Assembly (NCBI RefSeq): GCF_900327775.1
Contig: NZ_OUMZ01000007.1
Span: forward strand, 855,606-919,605
Origin: Roseovarius sp. EL26
GTDB taxonomy: Bacteria > Pseudomonadota > Alphaproteobacteria > Rhodobacterales > Rhodobacteraceae
Reading direction: 5' to 3'
Length of the DNA: 64,000 nt
Made by a program: the position numbers and the translations under genes. A model generated the notes under the pieces. That model did not search any database. It saw only the letters and a list, made by a program, of their open reading frames with translations, and was not told the DNA's origin. Within the stretch, counting starts at the first letter, position 1. Each line of letters opens with the position of its first letter. This document shows positions 1 through 8,969 of this stretch, piece by piece.

Positions 1-744
1 CCGTACCATAAATACACTGTTTCAAACTTGGAAAAGACGGGCGGCGCACTGGCCATTACGATGACGCCGACCAAGAAAGGCCTTAAGGCAGCCCCCGGAC
101 AATTCGGGGTGTTACACTTCAAGGGCCATCGCTCTGATGAACCCCACCCCTTCAGCTTTTCAAAAATCAGCGAAGACGGATCGCTTCGTGTAACTGTAAA
201 GGCTCTGGGCGATTTCACGACCCGCCTCGAGGGCTCTGTAAAAGTCGGGGAGCCGGTTTCCATCCAAGGTCCCTTCGGGAGGTTCCGTCTTTTCGGGAAA
301 AGCTCTGAGGTTTGGATCGCCGGCGGGATTGGGATCACGCCATTTCTAGCATGGGCGCATGCACTTGACCCTAACAGTGCGACGGTTGATTTGTTTTATT
401 GCGTAAAGTCGAAAGCGGGCGCGCCGCATCTGTCTGAGCTAGAAACCTTGGCAAAGGCCAAACCAAATCTGCGTCTTCACCTCATTGCATCGACCGAAGG
501 ACAACGGCTTTCAGCGGACATCATTGCTGAAACTGTCGTGGGAGATTTAGCGCAATCGACGGTCTCCTTTTGCGGGCCAGTGTCACTGAGGAACACATTG
601 CAATCCGGACTACGACGCTTTGGCGTCTCAAGTCGCCGTTTTCATTTCGAGGAATTCGAGTTTCGGACGGGTATCGGGTTAAAGAACCTCGCCGCTTGGG
701 TCTGGGAGCGACGGGCGTCGAAGGCGGCAGTTAACGCCTCATAA
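1..744 (+). CDS. Ferric reductase-like flavoprotein, C-terminal part (partial)
   Basis: The reading frame is open from the first base of the window, so this is the 3' part of a gene that starts upstream. The visible 247 residues form a ferredoxin-reductase-like module: an FAD-binding beta-barrel with the motif HPFSFS, then a nucleotide-binding domain with GGIGITPF. Proteins of this kind in the ferric reductase/NADPH oxidase superfamily usually carry an N-terminal haem-binding membrane domain, which would lie outside the window. The expected activity is NAD(P)H-dependent electron transfer through FAD to a membrane haem. The substrate cannot be told from this fragment. Confidence 0.8.
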   Translation, partial: PYHKYTVSNLEKTGGALAITMTPTKKGLKAAPGQFGVLHFKGHRSDEPHPFSFSKISEDGSLRVTVKALGDFTTRLEGSVKVGEPVSIQGPFGRFRLFGKSSEVWIAGGIGITPFLAWAHALDPNSATVDLFYCVKSKAGAPHLSELETLAKAKPNLRLHLIASTEGQRLSADIIAETVVGDLAQSTVSFCGPVSLRNTLQSGLRRFGVSSRRFHFEEFEFRTGIGLKNLAAWVWERRASKAAVNAS

Positions 745-1018
745 TCATAAGCATCAAAGCAGACATTGATATTAGTTCTACGAGCAGCGGCTTTGTCCGG
801 CTTAGTTGTCGTGTGGAAGATTGGGACGATTATCTATTGCAGAGTTTCTCTTTTAACTTTTGCGACAAAACATGCAGTGCTATAATCGCGAACAGCACGA
901 GGCGATGGCGTCGCCGGGGGCAGAAGCCCTTTCATATTCACACATTCCTGTACGCCGGGACTTTCAATCAAGAGATTGAAGGCCCCGCCTTTGTCTCTGA
1001 CAGTGCAGGAGATGCGGA

Positions 1019-2143
1019 ATGTCTTGGTCACCCGATAAAACCCAAGTGAACAGCTGGAATGAATGGGATCCGCTGAAGCATGTCATCGTTGGCCGTGCGG
1101 ATGATTGCCATATTCCGCCGGAGGAGCCGGCACTTGATGCCAAAGTTCCCGAAGACAGTGATATGCGTGGAATGTGGGGCAGGCGGCCTCAGGAGACTAT
1201 TGACCGGGCCAATGAGCTGCTTGACAACTTTGCAAATCAGTTAAAGGCCCGCGGTATTCGTGTGGATAGGCCGACATCGATTGACCACTCAGTACCAGCT
1301 ACGACACCCGATTTTCATACAGATAGCCAGTTTGGCTGTATGCCACCACGTGATGTCTTACTTACTGTTGGATCTGAAATTTTGGAAGCGACGATGTCAT
1401 ATCGTTGCCGCTGGTTTGAATATTTGAACTATCGTCCATTGATGCAGCAGTATTGGGATGAAGATCCTAACTTCCGCCACGAGGCTGCACCAAAGCCGCG
1501 CCTGACAGATGCGGATTATCATCCTGATTATTTGTCGGAAAAGATCGGTGTGGAAAAACGCCTGAAGTGGGCAGAAGAGAAATTCTTTGTCACGACTGAG
1601 GAAGAACCTTTGTTTGATGCGGCGGATGTCTTGCGCTTTGGTAAAGATCTGGTTGTTCAGAACGGGTTTACCACCAACCAAAAAGGCGTTGAATGGTTGC
1701 GTCGCCATTTCACTGATCACCGCGTACACACCGTGAATTTTCCTGGTGATCCGTATCCGATCCATATCGATGCGACTTTTACACCGCTGCGCCCGGGTTT
1801 GATTGTCAACAACCCGCAACGTCGCTTGCCCGAAGATCAGCGCAAGATGTTCTATGACAATGGTTGGGAAATTGTGGATGCCGCGCAACCAGCCCATAAT
1901 GCACCACCGCCACTGTGTTATTCCTCGACTTGGTTGAGCATGAATGTTCTGGTGCTGGATCCAAAGACGGTATGCGTCGAGAAATCCGAGGTATATCAAG
2001 CCGAGCAAATGGATAAACTTGGTATGGAAGTGGTCGAAGTCGAACTGCGCGATGCTTACGCTTTTGGCGGGGGTCTGCATTGCTGTACCGCAGATGTGTA
2101 TCGTGAAGGAACCTGCGAGGACTATTTTCCACAGCTGAGCTGA
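1019..2143 (+). CDS. Glycine amidinotransferase-like enzyme
   Basis: A 374-residue member of the amidinotransferase (AGAT) family, which moves an amidino group from arginine to an amine acceptor through a covalent cysteine intermediate. The catalytic triad expected from human AGAT is visible: Asp in FDAADV (about residue 203), His in PIHID (about 249) and Cys in GGGLHCCT (Cys355). Length is close to the family norm. The ATG at 1019 is preceded by a GGAG-type ribosome site. The acceptor may be glycine, but bacterial relatives also act in specialised metabolism and nothing nearby fixes the substrate. It is apparently monocistronic, with a hairpin just downstream. Confidence 0.85.
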   Translation: MSWSPDKTQVNSWNEWDPLKHVIVGRADDCHIPPEEPALDAKVPEDSDMRGMWGRRPQETIDRANELLDNFANQLKARGIRVDRPTSIDHSVPATTPDFHTDSQFGCMPPRDVLLTVGSEILEATMSYRCRWFEYLNYRPLMQQYWDEDPNFRHEAAPKPRLTDADYHPDYLSEKIGVEKRLKWAEEKFFVTTEEEPLFDAADVLRFGKDLVVQNGFTTNQKGVEWLRRHFTDHRVHTVNFPGDPYPIHIDATFTPLRPGLIVNNPQRRLPEDQRKMFYDNGWEIVDAAQPAHNAPPPLCYSSTWLSMNVLVLDPKTVCVEKSEVYQAEQMDKLGMEVVEVELRDAYAFGGGLHCCTADVYREGTCEDYFPQLS

Positions 2144-2152
2144 ATGTAGAAA

Positions 2153-2181
2153 GTGCCGCCTTTTGCAGAGGCGGCACCTTT
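2153..2181 (+). terminator. Hairpin after the amidinotransferase gene
   Basis: GTGCCGCC at 2153-2160 pairs perfectly with GGCGGCAC at 2170-2177 across a 9-base loop, followed by a short CTTT. The position, 10 bases after the stop codon, fits a weak intrinsic terminator. Confidence 0.6.
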
Positions 2182-2230
2182 AGAATCCAACTGCCCTGTT
2201 TCGGGGATGAAATGGCAGTCAGGTTGCGTC

Positions 2231-2263
2231 GGGCACCGTTTCTATCAATACAAAACGGTGCCC
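2231..2263. repeat. 10-bp perfect inverted repeat in the amidinotransferase-luxR gap
   Basis: GGGCACCGTT (2231-2240) and AACGGTGCCC (2254-2263) are exact inverted copies separated by 13 bases. It lies between convergent genes (amidinotransferase on plus, luxR on minus) and could be a terminator for either strand, although no T-run follows. Nothing else is recognised in 2182-2439. Confidence 0.5.
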
Positions 2264-2439
2264 AACATCCGGTTAGACCGGAAAATCGGAAGGCCTTCAG
2301 AATATTGAAAGTTACCGATTAAATGTTCCCTGGCTCAAAGCCACCACTCACGGAACCTTTCTATAATGCCCAAATTTTACCCATCCGGAAAGTAGGCGTT
2401 TTCTTACCTTAGGTTAACATTTTGAAATGCAATAAAACT

Positions 2440-3195
2440 TTATGCGTCCAGAACGAACATTTGATTCTGAAATGCAGCTTTAAGTACAGCTTGGGCTGTA
2501 GTTTCAACGCTTAGGGCCTCGCGTGCGAGTCGCAAGTGCTTCTCAATCGTAGCTGGTGTCAAGCTAAGCAGCAGGGCAATATCCTGTATGGTTTTGCCAT
2601 CTCCGACCCAAACTAGGACTTCTCGTTGGCGGCGCGTCAATGCACGACCTGGAGCAACATAGGGCAGGGTAAGAATCCGCAAATGTACGATCGTATTCAG
2701 AGCAATTATGTCTTCTCCGTGCTCTTGCCAGATTGCGTCTGCATCTTGTTGTGACATGCCTTTGCGTGCGGTCAGCGCAATCGCACCTTTGGTTCTGGGA
2801 GAGACCGATTTGAAGCTGATGGAATAGCCTGCGACAACATCTTTGGATCTGTTAAATTCAAAAACTTTGCGCTCGGCATCAGTAAGGGTGCCCGTCTGGC
2901 TCATATCTGCCAGAACGGACCAACTGCATGCCCCCTCATTTTCCAACGACCAGCGCACCATAGGTGCGTGGAAATACAAGCCATCGCCTATAAAAACATC
3001 AGTGTAACTTTTGTCGTGATTGGTCAGCAGGACAAAATCATTGGGATCACCCAATGAGGTTGCAGTACGGTAGCGCGTATATCCATAAAGAATACGTTCA
3101 AATCCAAAATCAGCCATTTGCCGAGTGTGAAAATCCCACAACTCCTCAATGTTGGGAAGATTAAATATCTCTAGTAAGCGGCTTGTTTTTATCAT
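2440..3195 (-). CDS. LuxR-family regulator (solo, no luxI in the window)
   Basis: A 251-residue protein with the two-domain LuxR layout: an N-terminal autoinducer-binding-like domain (about residues 20-165) and a C-terminal GerE-type HTH (about 185-245, containing LTRRQREVLVWVGDGKTIQDIA). No acyl-homoserine-lactone synthase is present in the window, so it is a LuxR solo here. In the ligand-binding domain, the segment YFHAPMVRW (residues 74-82) has Ala where canonical LuxR proteins carry an Asp that contacts the acyl-amide. A non-AHL ligand is therefore possible; this is my manual alignment. Its ATG overlaps the aroQ stop by one base (TAATG), implying translational coupling. Confidence 0.85.
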   Translation of the reverse strand: MIKTSRLLEIFNLPNIEELWDFHTRQMADFGFERILYGYTRYRTATSLGDPNDFVLLTNHDKSYTDVFIGDGLYFHAPMVRWSLENEGACSWSVLADMSQTGTLTDAERKVFEFNRSKDVVAGYSISFKSVSPRTKGAIALTARKGMSQQDADAIWQEHGEDIIALNTIVHLRILTLPYVAPGRALTRRQREVLVWVGDGKTIQDIALLLSLTPATIEKHLRLAREALSVETTAQAVLKAAFQNQMFVLDA

Positions 3196-3632
3196 TATTT
3201 ATCAACATGATTCAGAATGGCCTTTATCGCCATCTGATATCCATAAGCCCCAAACCCACAGATCACACCGACAGCAACCCGTGCAATGTATGAAGTATGC
3301 CTGAAATCTTCACGCGCGTGAATATTAGATAGGTGCAATTCAATGGTCGGTATTTCGGCTGAGCTGATGGCATCCATCAACGCCACAGAGGTATGCGTAT
3401 AAGCGCCAGCATTCAAAATCATTCCATCGTGTGTATTTCGTGATTTATGAATAATATCAATTAGTTCACCTTCACTATTGGATTGCCTGAATTCAATATC
3501 AATTGATAACTCAACAGCAAGTGCCAAACATTGATTTTCGATATCCTGAAGCGTTGTTCGCCCATATATTTCTGGTTGGCGTTGGCCCAGCAAATTAAGA
3601 TTCGGGCCGTTCAGGATTAGGAGTGAGGTCAT
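3195..3632 (-). CDS. aroQ: Type II 3-dehydroquinate dehydratase
   Basis: At 145 residues it matches the size of dodecameric type II dehydroquinases, which convert 3-dehydroquinate to 3-dehydroshikimate. Hallmarks are ILNGPNLNLLGQR at the N-terminus, the catalytic tyrosine in EIYG, NSEGELI, the NAGAYTHTSVAL loop and ELHLSNIHARE near the active-site histidine. It is the first gene of a two-gene unit with luxR, overlapping by one base. No other shikimate or quinate genes are adjacent, so it may be a dedicated copy serving a regulated pathway, or a housekeeping gene whose operon has dispersed. Confidence 0.93.
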   Translation of the reverse strand: MTSLLILNGPNLNLLGQRQPEIYGRTTLQDIENQCLALAVELSIDIEFRQSNSEGELIDIIHKSRNTHDGMILNAGAYTHTSVALMDAISSAEIPTIELHLSNIHAREDFRHTSYIARVAVGVICGFGAYGYQMAIKAILNHVDK

Positions 3633-3955
3633 GTTTATATTCCTGTAATCTGCCCTAATTAATCAAGGTTACGGGAAACTGTCGACCCCCTGTATTACGA
3701 TTTAGGCACCCGTGTGCAGGCTTAACGGTACCATTCAAAGGATGAGCAGAGCTCATATTCACGAGCAAAGCTTCCTTAGGAAAATTCTGGTGTTGGGCAT
3801 TCGTGGTTTGATCAAGCTTTGCTGCGTTAGCTACACATTGAAAATCACCTAGATCAGCGCGGGCTTGTATCGTGCTATATAAAAACAATTTTTTACATAC
3901 GTGACGATGGTAAAGGTGATGCGAAAAGCAAGTTTCCCTGCTTTTCGCGGTGGCA
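3633..3955. other. Intergenic region between aroQ and the ABC operon
   Basis: No convincing gene is seen in these 323 bases; small open frames lack ribosome sites and family features. The right edge holds the terminator of the importer operon, and the promoter of aroQ-luxR should lie around 3640-3720. Confidence 0.5.
3921..3948 (-). terminator. Terminator of the pyrimidine ABC/hydrolase operon
   Basis: GCGAAAAGCA (3921-3930) pairs perfectly with TGCTTTTCGC (3939-3948) over an 8-base loop, directly after the stop of the substrate-binding protein at 3956. Confidence 0.7.
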
Positions 3956-4945
3956 TTAGTTCAATGCGGCGTCTGTGATTTCGGCGGTCCAAGCCCCGTC
4001 AGGCGCTTTGGTGATCACCGGATCAGAGCCACCTTCGAGCAAAGATTTCACAGTGCGCTCATAGTCGGCAACGTCCAATGCCCCGTTTGAGCCTGAGGTG
4101 AGTTTGGCAACCTCTGACATCATGCGGCGCTGGTGTTCTTCCGTCTGGGCACCTGAAGCATCATTCTCCAAAACGATATCTGCGGCCTCATCAGTATTTT
4201 CTTCGGCGTATTTCCAGCCTTTCATCGAAGCGCGGACAAAACGAACCATTTTTTCTTTGAACGCTTCATCGTTGAGGTTCTCGCCCAAGACATACATGCC
4301 GTCTTCGAGCGTTGAGACGCCTTCATCTTCGTATTTGAAAACAACCAGATCTTCTGGTGCCAGACCCGCATCAATGATCTGCCAATATTCATTGTAGGTC
4401 ATTGTCGACACACAGGCGGCTTGTCCTTGCAAAATCGGATCAACGTTAAAGCCCTGCTTCAGGACTGTAACTCCACCCTCAGATCCGTCGGTTTTCAAGC
4501 CAAGTTTGCTCATCCAGCTGAGGAAGGGATATTCATTGCCAAAAAACCAAACGCCAAGGGTTTTGTCCGCAAAGTCGGCGGGGGTCTCAATCCCTGCGTC
4601 TTTGCGGCAGGTCAGCATCATACCAGACGATTTGAATGGCTGTGCGATATTAACCAGATCAAGACCCTTTTCACGTGATGCCAAAGCAGATGGCATCCAA
4701 TCAAGCACGACATCAGCGCCACCGCCGGCGATCACCTGCGCGGGCGCGATATCCGGTCCACCGGGTTTGATTGTGACGTTCAGGCCCTCATCTTTGTAAA
4801 AGCCTTTGTCGAGCGCCACATAGTAGCCAGCAAACTGAGCCTGCGTGACCCACTTGAGCTGTAGTGTAACGTCATCATCAGCCTGCGCCGTAGAGGCGCC
4901 AAACATCAGCGCGCCAGCAAGAGCACCTTTTATCAGATTTTTCAC
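3956..4945 (-). CDS. ABC transporter substrate-binding protein, NMT1/THI5-like
   Basis: A periplasmic solute-binding protein of the ThiY/SsuA-like (NMT1) fold. I place the start at GTG 4945 because AAGGAG lies eight bases upstream; this gives 329 residues starting KNLIKGALAGALMFG, a clean signal peptide ending at TAQA. The mature start TLQLKWVTQAQFAGYYVALDKGFY is typical of proteins that bind pyrimidine-, riboflavin- or thiamine-precursor-like ligands. It is the last gene of an operon with two permeases, an ATPase and pyrimidine hydrolases. The likely ligand is therefore a pyrimidine base or hydropyrimidine, inferred from context only. Confidence 0.85.
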   Translation of the reverse strand: MKNLIKGALAGALMFGASTAQADDDVTLQLKWVTQAQFAGYYVALDKGFYKDEGLNVTIKPGGPDIAPAQVIAGGGADVVLDWMPSALASREKGLDLVNIAQPFKSSGMMLTCRKDAGIETPADFADKTLGVWFFGNEYPFLSWMSKLGLKTDGSEGGVTVLKQGFNVDPILQGQAACVSTMTYNEYWQIIDAGLAPEDLVVFKYEDEGVSTLEDGMYVLGENLNDEAFKEKMVRFVRASMKGWKYAEENTDEAADIVLENDASGAQTEEHQRRMMSEVAKLTSGSNGALDVADYERTVKSLLEGGSDPVITKAPDGAWTAEITDAALN

Positions 4946-4970
4946 AAATTTTCTCCTTGTTGGTAGCAAT

Positions 4971-5810
4971 TTAGTTTCTTTGCGATGGATGCCAGAAAGT
5001 AACAGCTTTCTCGATTAGGGCCATCGTCCCATAAAATGCCGACCCCGCAAGAGCCGCCACAGTAATTTCCGCCCAAACCATGTCGAGCGAAAGCCGCCCA
5101 ACCTCGGTTGAAATGCGAAACCCCATGCCGCGAATAGGGGAGCCGAAGAATTCGGCGACAATCGCCCCTATAAGAGCCAAAGTCGTACAGATTTTCAAAC
5201 CATTAAAGATAAACGGCATGGCAGCAGGCAAACCCAACTTTAGCAGGCTTTGCCAATAGCTTGCGCCGTAGGTTTTCATCAGGTCGTTTTGAATTTTGTC
5301 CTTCGCGCTCAGACCGGCAACGGTGTTCACCAACATTGGAAAGAACACCATAATGACCACAACAGCCGCTTTAGACTGCCAATCAAAGCCGAACCACATG
5401 ACCAAAATCGGTGCCATACCGATGATTGGCAAGGCGGCGACAAAATTGCCAATCGGCAGCAAACCGCGTTTTAGAAAATCAGAGCGATCAACCGCAATCG
5501 CGGTTAAGAAAGCTGCGGAACAGCCGATGATGTAGCCCGTCAGTGCTCCCTTTATGAACGTCTGCACAAAGTCTTCCCACAGGATTGGCAGGCTTGTGGC
5601 AAAACGCTGTGCGATGGCGCTTGGTGGGGGCAGCAAAATGGGGCTGATTGAGAAGCCACGCACCATCCCTTCCCACAATACAAGCAGCGAGATGCCAAAC
5701 AGCGTTGGCACCAATATTTTGGTCAGCCGCGTTTGTGGGGCATTGGCAAGACGTACGTTTAAGACCCACATCGCAAGCCAGAACACAAGGGCAAATAGGA
5801 TCCAGCTCAT
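4971..5810 (-). CDS. ABC transporter permease
   Basis: A 279-residue inner-membrane permease of the SsuC/ThiX-type BPD_transp_1 family with about six membrane spans. The cytoplasmic EAA-like loop is around YGASYWQSLLKLGLPAAMPFIFNGL. Its ATG overlaps the stop of the upstream permease by four bases (ATGA), so the two are co-translated and probably form a heterodimeric channel. It serves the importer ending with the substrate-binding protein at 3956. Confidence 0.88.
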   Translation of the reverse strand: MSWILFALVFWLAMWVLNVRLANAPQTRLTKILVPTLFGISLLVLWEGMVRGFSISPILLPPPSAIAQRFATSLPILWEDFVQTFIKGALTGYIIGCSAAFLTAIAVDRSDFLKRGLLPIGNFVAALPIIGMAPILVMWFGFDWQSKAAVVVIMVFFPMLVNTVAGLSAKDKIQNDLMKTYGASYWQSLLKLGLPAAMPFIFNGLKICTTLALIGAIVAEFFGSPIRGMGFRISTEVGRLSLDMVWAEITVAALAGSAFYGTMALIEKAVTFWHPSQRN

Positions 5811-6697
5811 TGCAACATCCCCATTCTGCGCAAGGTGGCCCGCTCAATCACGCCGATCAAGGCCACAAGCCCCGCCGCGAGAACGGCTGCACAGATCAGA
5901 GCACTCCAGATCTGAATGGTTTGGCCGTAATAGCTCCCTGCAAGCAGACGAGCACCAAGGCCTGCGACCGCCCCGGTTGGGAGTTCACCCACGATTGCGC
6001 CGACTAATGATGCGGCAATCGCGATTTTGAGTGAAGCAAAGAGGTATGGCATCGAGCTTGGCAAGCGAAGCTTCCAGAATGATGTGCTTTTGGATGCGTT
6101 CCATGTGCGCATCTGATCAAGCTGCATATGATCCGGCGCGCGCAGGCCTTTGACCATGCCAACAACAACCGGAAAGAACGACAGATACATTGAGATGATC
6201 GCCTTGGGCAAAAGCCCCGACACGCCCACCGCATTGAGCACAACAATAATCATCGGTGCGACTGCCAGAATAGGAATGGTCTGGCTGGTGATCACCCACG
6301 GCATCACCGACATATCCATCGCGCGGCTGTAGACGATACCAATGGCCAACAAAACACCAAGTGCCGTTCCAAAGGCAAAGCCAAGCAGGGTGGCGGACAG
6401 CGTGATCCAACCATGCCAGATCAGCGAGCGTTTGGAGGTTATTTTCTTAAGCACCGTCGTTTTGTAAATCTCTTCTGCCACCTGATGTGGGGCGGGCAAC
6501 AGCGGCTTATCTTGTGACATCGTATCTGAGACAAGCTCAGAAAAGGTAAGCTCTGTTCCGGCGCGCTCCGCCTTGTCTTTGGCCCAGGCTGTATTGAGCG
6601 CAACAGCTGCCCCATACCAAACCGCCAGCAGCAAAAGCAGGATACACAACACCGGCCCAACCCGGTGCCAAAGGGTAGGGGCCTTAGTCATAGGCAT
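5807..6697 (-). CDS. ABC transporter permease
   Basis: Second permease of the importer, BPD_transp_1 family. An upstream in-frame start at 6724 would overlap the ATPase gene by 41 bases; the ATG at 6697 (or 6691) is more plausible, giving 296 residues that start MPMTKAPTLWHRVG. It has an N-terminal membrane anchor, a periplasmic segment of about 70 residues rich in charged residues, then the core membrane domain with the EAA-like loop RTWNASKSTSFWKLRLPSS. It pairs with the downstream permease. Confidence 0.85.
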   Translation of the reverse strand: MPMTKAPTLWHRVGPVLCILLLLLAVWYGAAVALNTAWAKDKAERAGTELTFSELVSDTMSQDKPLLPAPHQVAEEIYKTTVLKKITSKRSLIWHGWITLSATLLGFAFGTALGVLLAIGIVYSRAMDMSVMPWVITSQTIPILAVAPMIIVVLNAVGVSGLLPKAIISMYLSFFPVVVGMVKGLRAPDHMQLDQMRTWNASKSTSFWKLRLPSSMPYLFASLKIAIAASLVGAIVGELPTGAVAGLGARLLAGSYYGQTIQIWSALICAAVLAAGLVALIGVIERATLRRMGMLQ

Positions 6698-7463
6698 GTC
6701 CTGCGCGCAGGCCTTCGCGTACACGGTGCGCGATATCGGCGAATTCCTGGCTTTCGCGAATGTCGAGCGTTCTGTCGCGCGGTAGGGTGCTTTCGATCAC
6801 ATCAGCAATCCGCCCCGGACGTGGAGACATAACAACGATCTTAGTTGATAAAAACACAGCCTCTGGAATGGAGTGCGTTACAAACCCGATGGTTTTTTCA
6901 GTGCGGGCCCACAGCTTGAGCAGTTGTTCGTTTAGGTGATCGCGCACAATTTCATCAAGCGCGCCAAAGGGTTCGTCCATCAACAGAATGTCGGCATCAA
7001 ATGCAAGCGCCCGCGCGATACTTGCACGTTGTTGCATCCCTCCCGACAGCTGCCATGGGAATTTTTTGTCAAAACCCGCCAGTTCAACCAGCTCAAGCAC
7101 GTTGGAAACACGCTCAGCTTGATCTTCTTTGGTGTAGCCCATGATCTCAAGTGGCAAACGAATGTTGCCACCGATGGTGCGCCACGGATAAAGGCCGGCG
7201 GCCTGAAAAACATAGCCATAGGCACGTTTCATGCGTGCCTCGGCGGCGGACATACCGTTGACTGTCACCGAGCCGCTGGTTGGCGTTTCCAGATCTGCCA
7301 TCACCCGCAAAAATGTGGTCTTGCCGCAACCAGACGGCCCAATGAACGAAACAAAATCACCCTTGTTGATATCAAGGCTGACGTCTTTCAACGCATGTAC
7401 AGGCCCATCGTTTGTCTGAAAGGTCAGCGACAGGTTTTTTGCCGAAATTACCGTTTGGTTCAT
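6684..7463 (-). CDS. ABC transporter ATP-binding protein
   Basis: A 259-residue ATPase of the nitrate/sulfonate/taurine class. Walker A GPSGCGKTT, signature LSGGMQQR, Walker B ILLMDEPFGALDE and the switch histidine in FVTHSIPEA are all intact. Its ATG overlaps the dihydropyrimidinase stop by one base (TAATG), tying import to hydrolysis in one transcript. It energises the two permeases downstream. Confidence 0.92.
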   Translation of the reverse strand: MNQTVISAKNLSLTFQTNDGPVHALKDVSLDINKGDFVSFIGPSGCGKTTFLRVMADLETPTSGSVTVNGMSAAEARMKRAYGYVFQAAGLYPWRTIGGNIRLPLEIMGYTKEDQAERVSNVLELVELAGFDKKFPWQLSGGMQQRASIARALAFDADILLMDEPFGALDEIVRDHLNEQLLKLWARTEKTIGFVTHSIPEAVFLSTKIVVMSPRPGRIADVIESTLPRDRTLDIRESQEFADIAHRVREGLRAGHAYD

Positions 7464-8926
7464 TAGATACCTGCTGGAATATTGAGCGGGTCACGTTGGA
7501 CAGCACGTGGTGAATTGAGTGCTTTCCACTGGCTGAGCGCCTGAGAGGCCGAAGAGAACGCAGGGCGCGGTACAAAGCGGCCACGACCGGGCTGTGGTTG
7601 ACTGTTTCGGCCCCAAGCCCAGATCACATCGCCACGGCTGAGTGTGAAGCGAGACTGTGCTTTGACCTCAAAACCCTCAAAAACGTTATAATCGAGAACT
7701 GAATGATGATTGCTTGGGCTTATAGTTTTGCTGATCTTGGGATCCCAAACCACGATATCGGCATCCGCGCCTTCGACAATCGCGCCTTTCTTGGGGTAGA
7801 TATTCAAAATCTTCGCAACATTGGTAGAGGTCGATGCGACAAATTCTTCTTTGGTCAGACGGCCGGTTTCAACGCCCTCTGTCCACAGCACGGCAAGCCG
7901 TTCTTCCAACCCGTTTGAGCCATTGGGGATGATCCTGAAATCATCGCGACCCGCGCGTTTTTGTTCGGTATTAAATGCCGCATGATCTGTTGCCACAACT
8001 TGCAAAGACCCTGCCTGAAGACCCGCCCAAAGGCTATCTTGGTGATCTTTGGAACGGAATGGTGGGCTCATGACGCGGCGGGCGGCATGGTCCCAATCTT
8101 TGTTGAAGTATTCGCTCTCATCCAACGTCAGAAACTGGATCAGCGGCTCGCCATAAACTCGCATCCCTTTTTGACGGGCGCGGCGGATCGCCTCGTGAGT
8201 TTGCTCGCATGAGACATGAACGATGTAGAGCGGCACACCTGCGGTATCGGCGATGGTGATTGCACGATTAGCTGCCTCACCTTCCAACTCAGGTGGGCGC
8301 GAATAGGCGTGGCCTTCGGGGCCGGTGATACCCTGATCAAAGTACTTTTGCTGTAGTTCAGCAACGAGATCACCGTTTTCGGCATGCACCATCGGCAACG
8401 CGCCCAGTTCTGCGCAGCGCTTGAAAGAGGCGAACATTTCATCGTCCTCAATCATCAAGGCCCCTTTGTAGGCCATGAAGTGCTTAAAACTATTCACGCC
8501 CATCTCAACAGCATCTTTCATGCCGTTAAAGACGCCTTCGTCCCAGCCGGTGATTGCCATGTGATAGCCGACGTCCGAACAAATCTGTGGCGCTGACTTT
8601 CGATGCCATTCATTGATCGCGTTCTTCAAATCGCCATCTGCGCCGGGCAGGCAAAAATCAACAACCATGGTTGTGCCGCCAACGGCTGCCGCCCAAGTGC
8701 CGCTCTCAAAGGTTTCCGCCGCAGTGGTGCCCATAAATGGCATTTCAAGGTGCGTGTGTGGGTCGATCCCACCGGGGATGACGTAGGCGCCCTCGGCATC
8801 GATATATTCGTCGCCTTTTAGGTCCTGGCCGATTTGTTTGATCACTTCGTCTTCGATCAGAACATCAGCCTTGTAGCTGCGATCAGCCGTGCAGACAGTT
8901 CCGCCTTTGATGACTTTGGTATTCAT
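7463..8926 (-). CDS. hydA: Dihydropyrimidinase
   Basis: A 487-residue cyclic amidohydrolase that opens dihydrouracil or dihydrothymine to the N-carbamoyl-beta-amino acid. Metal-site motifs are visible: DPHTHLEMPF, the carbamylated lysine region FKHFMAYKGAL, HAENGD, HVSCEQTHEA and VATDHAAF. ATG 8926 follows GGGAG at good spacing. It is the second step of the reductive pathway begun by PreT/PreA and is followed by the amidase encoded just upstream in the same operon. Confidence 0.95.
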   Translation of the reverse strand: MNTKVIKGGTVCTADRSYKADVLIEDEVIKQIGQDLKGDEYIDAEGAYVIPGGIDPHTHLEMPFMGTTAAETFESGTWAAAVGGTTMVVDFCLPGADGDLKNAINEWHRKSAPQICSDVGYHMAITGWDEGVFNGMKDAVEMGVNSFKHFMAYKGALMIEDDEMFASFKRCAELGALPMVHAENGDLVAELQQKYFDQGITGPEGHAYSRPPELEGEAANRAITIADTAGVPLYIVHVSCEQTHEAIRRARQKGMRVYGEPLIQFLTLDESEYFNKDWDHAARRVMSPPFRSKDHQDSLWAGLQAGSLQVVATDHAAFNTEQKRAGRDDFRIIPNGSNGLEERLAVLWTEGVETGRLTKEEFVASTSTNVAKILNIYPKKGAIVEGADADIVVWDPKISKTISPSNHHSVLDYNVFEGFEVKAQSRFTLSRGDVIWAWGRNSQPQPGRGRFVPRPAFSSASQALSQWKALNSPRAVQRDPLNIPAGI

Positions 8927-8969
8927 TTGCTTAACTCCCTAGGGTCTGGCTGATGTCGGTATTAATTGT

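Noticed and set aside
813..1049. 78-codon plus-strand frame before the amidinotransferase gene
   Set aside because: It overlaps the real start, has no ribosome site and no family features.
3655..3888. 77-codon frame between aroQ and the ABC operon
   Set aside because: No recognisable features; probably chance in an intergenic region.
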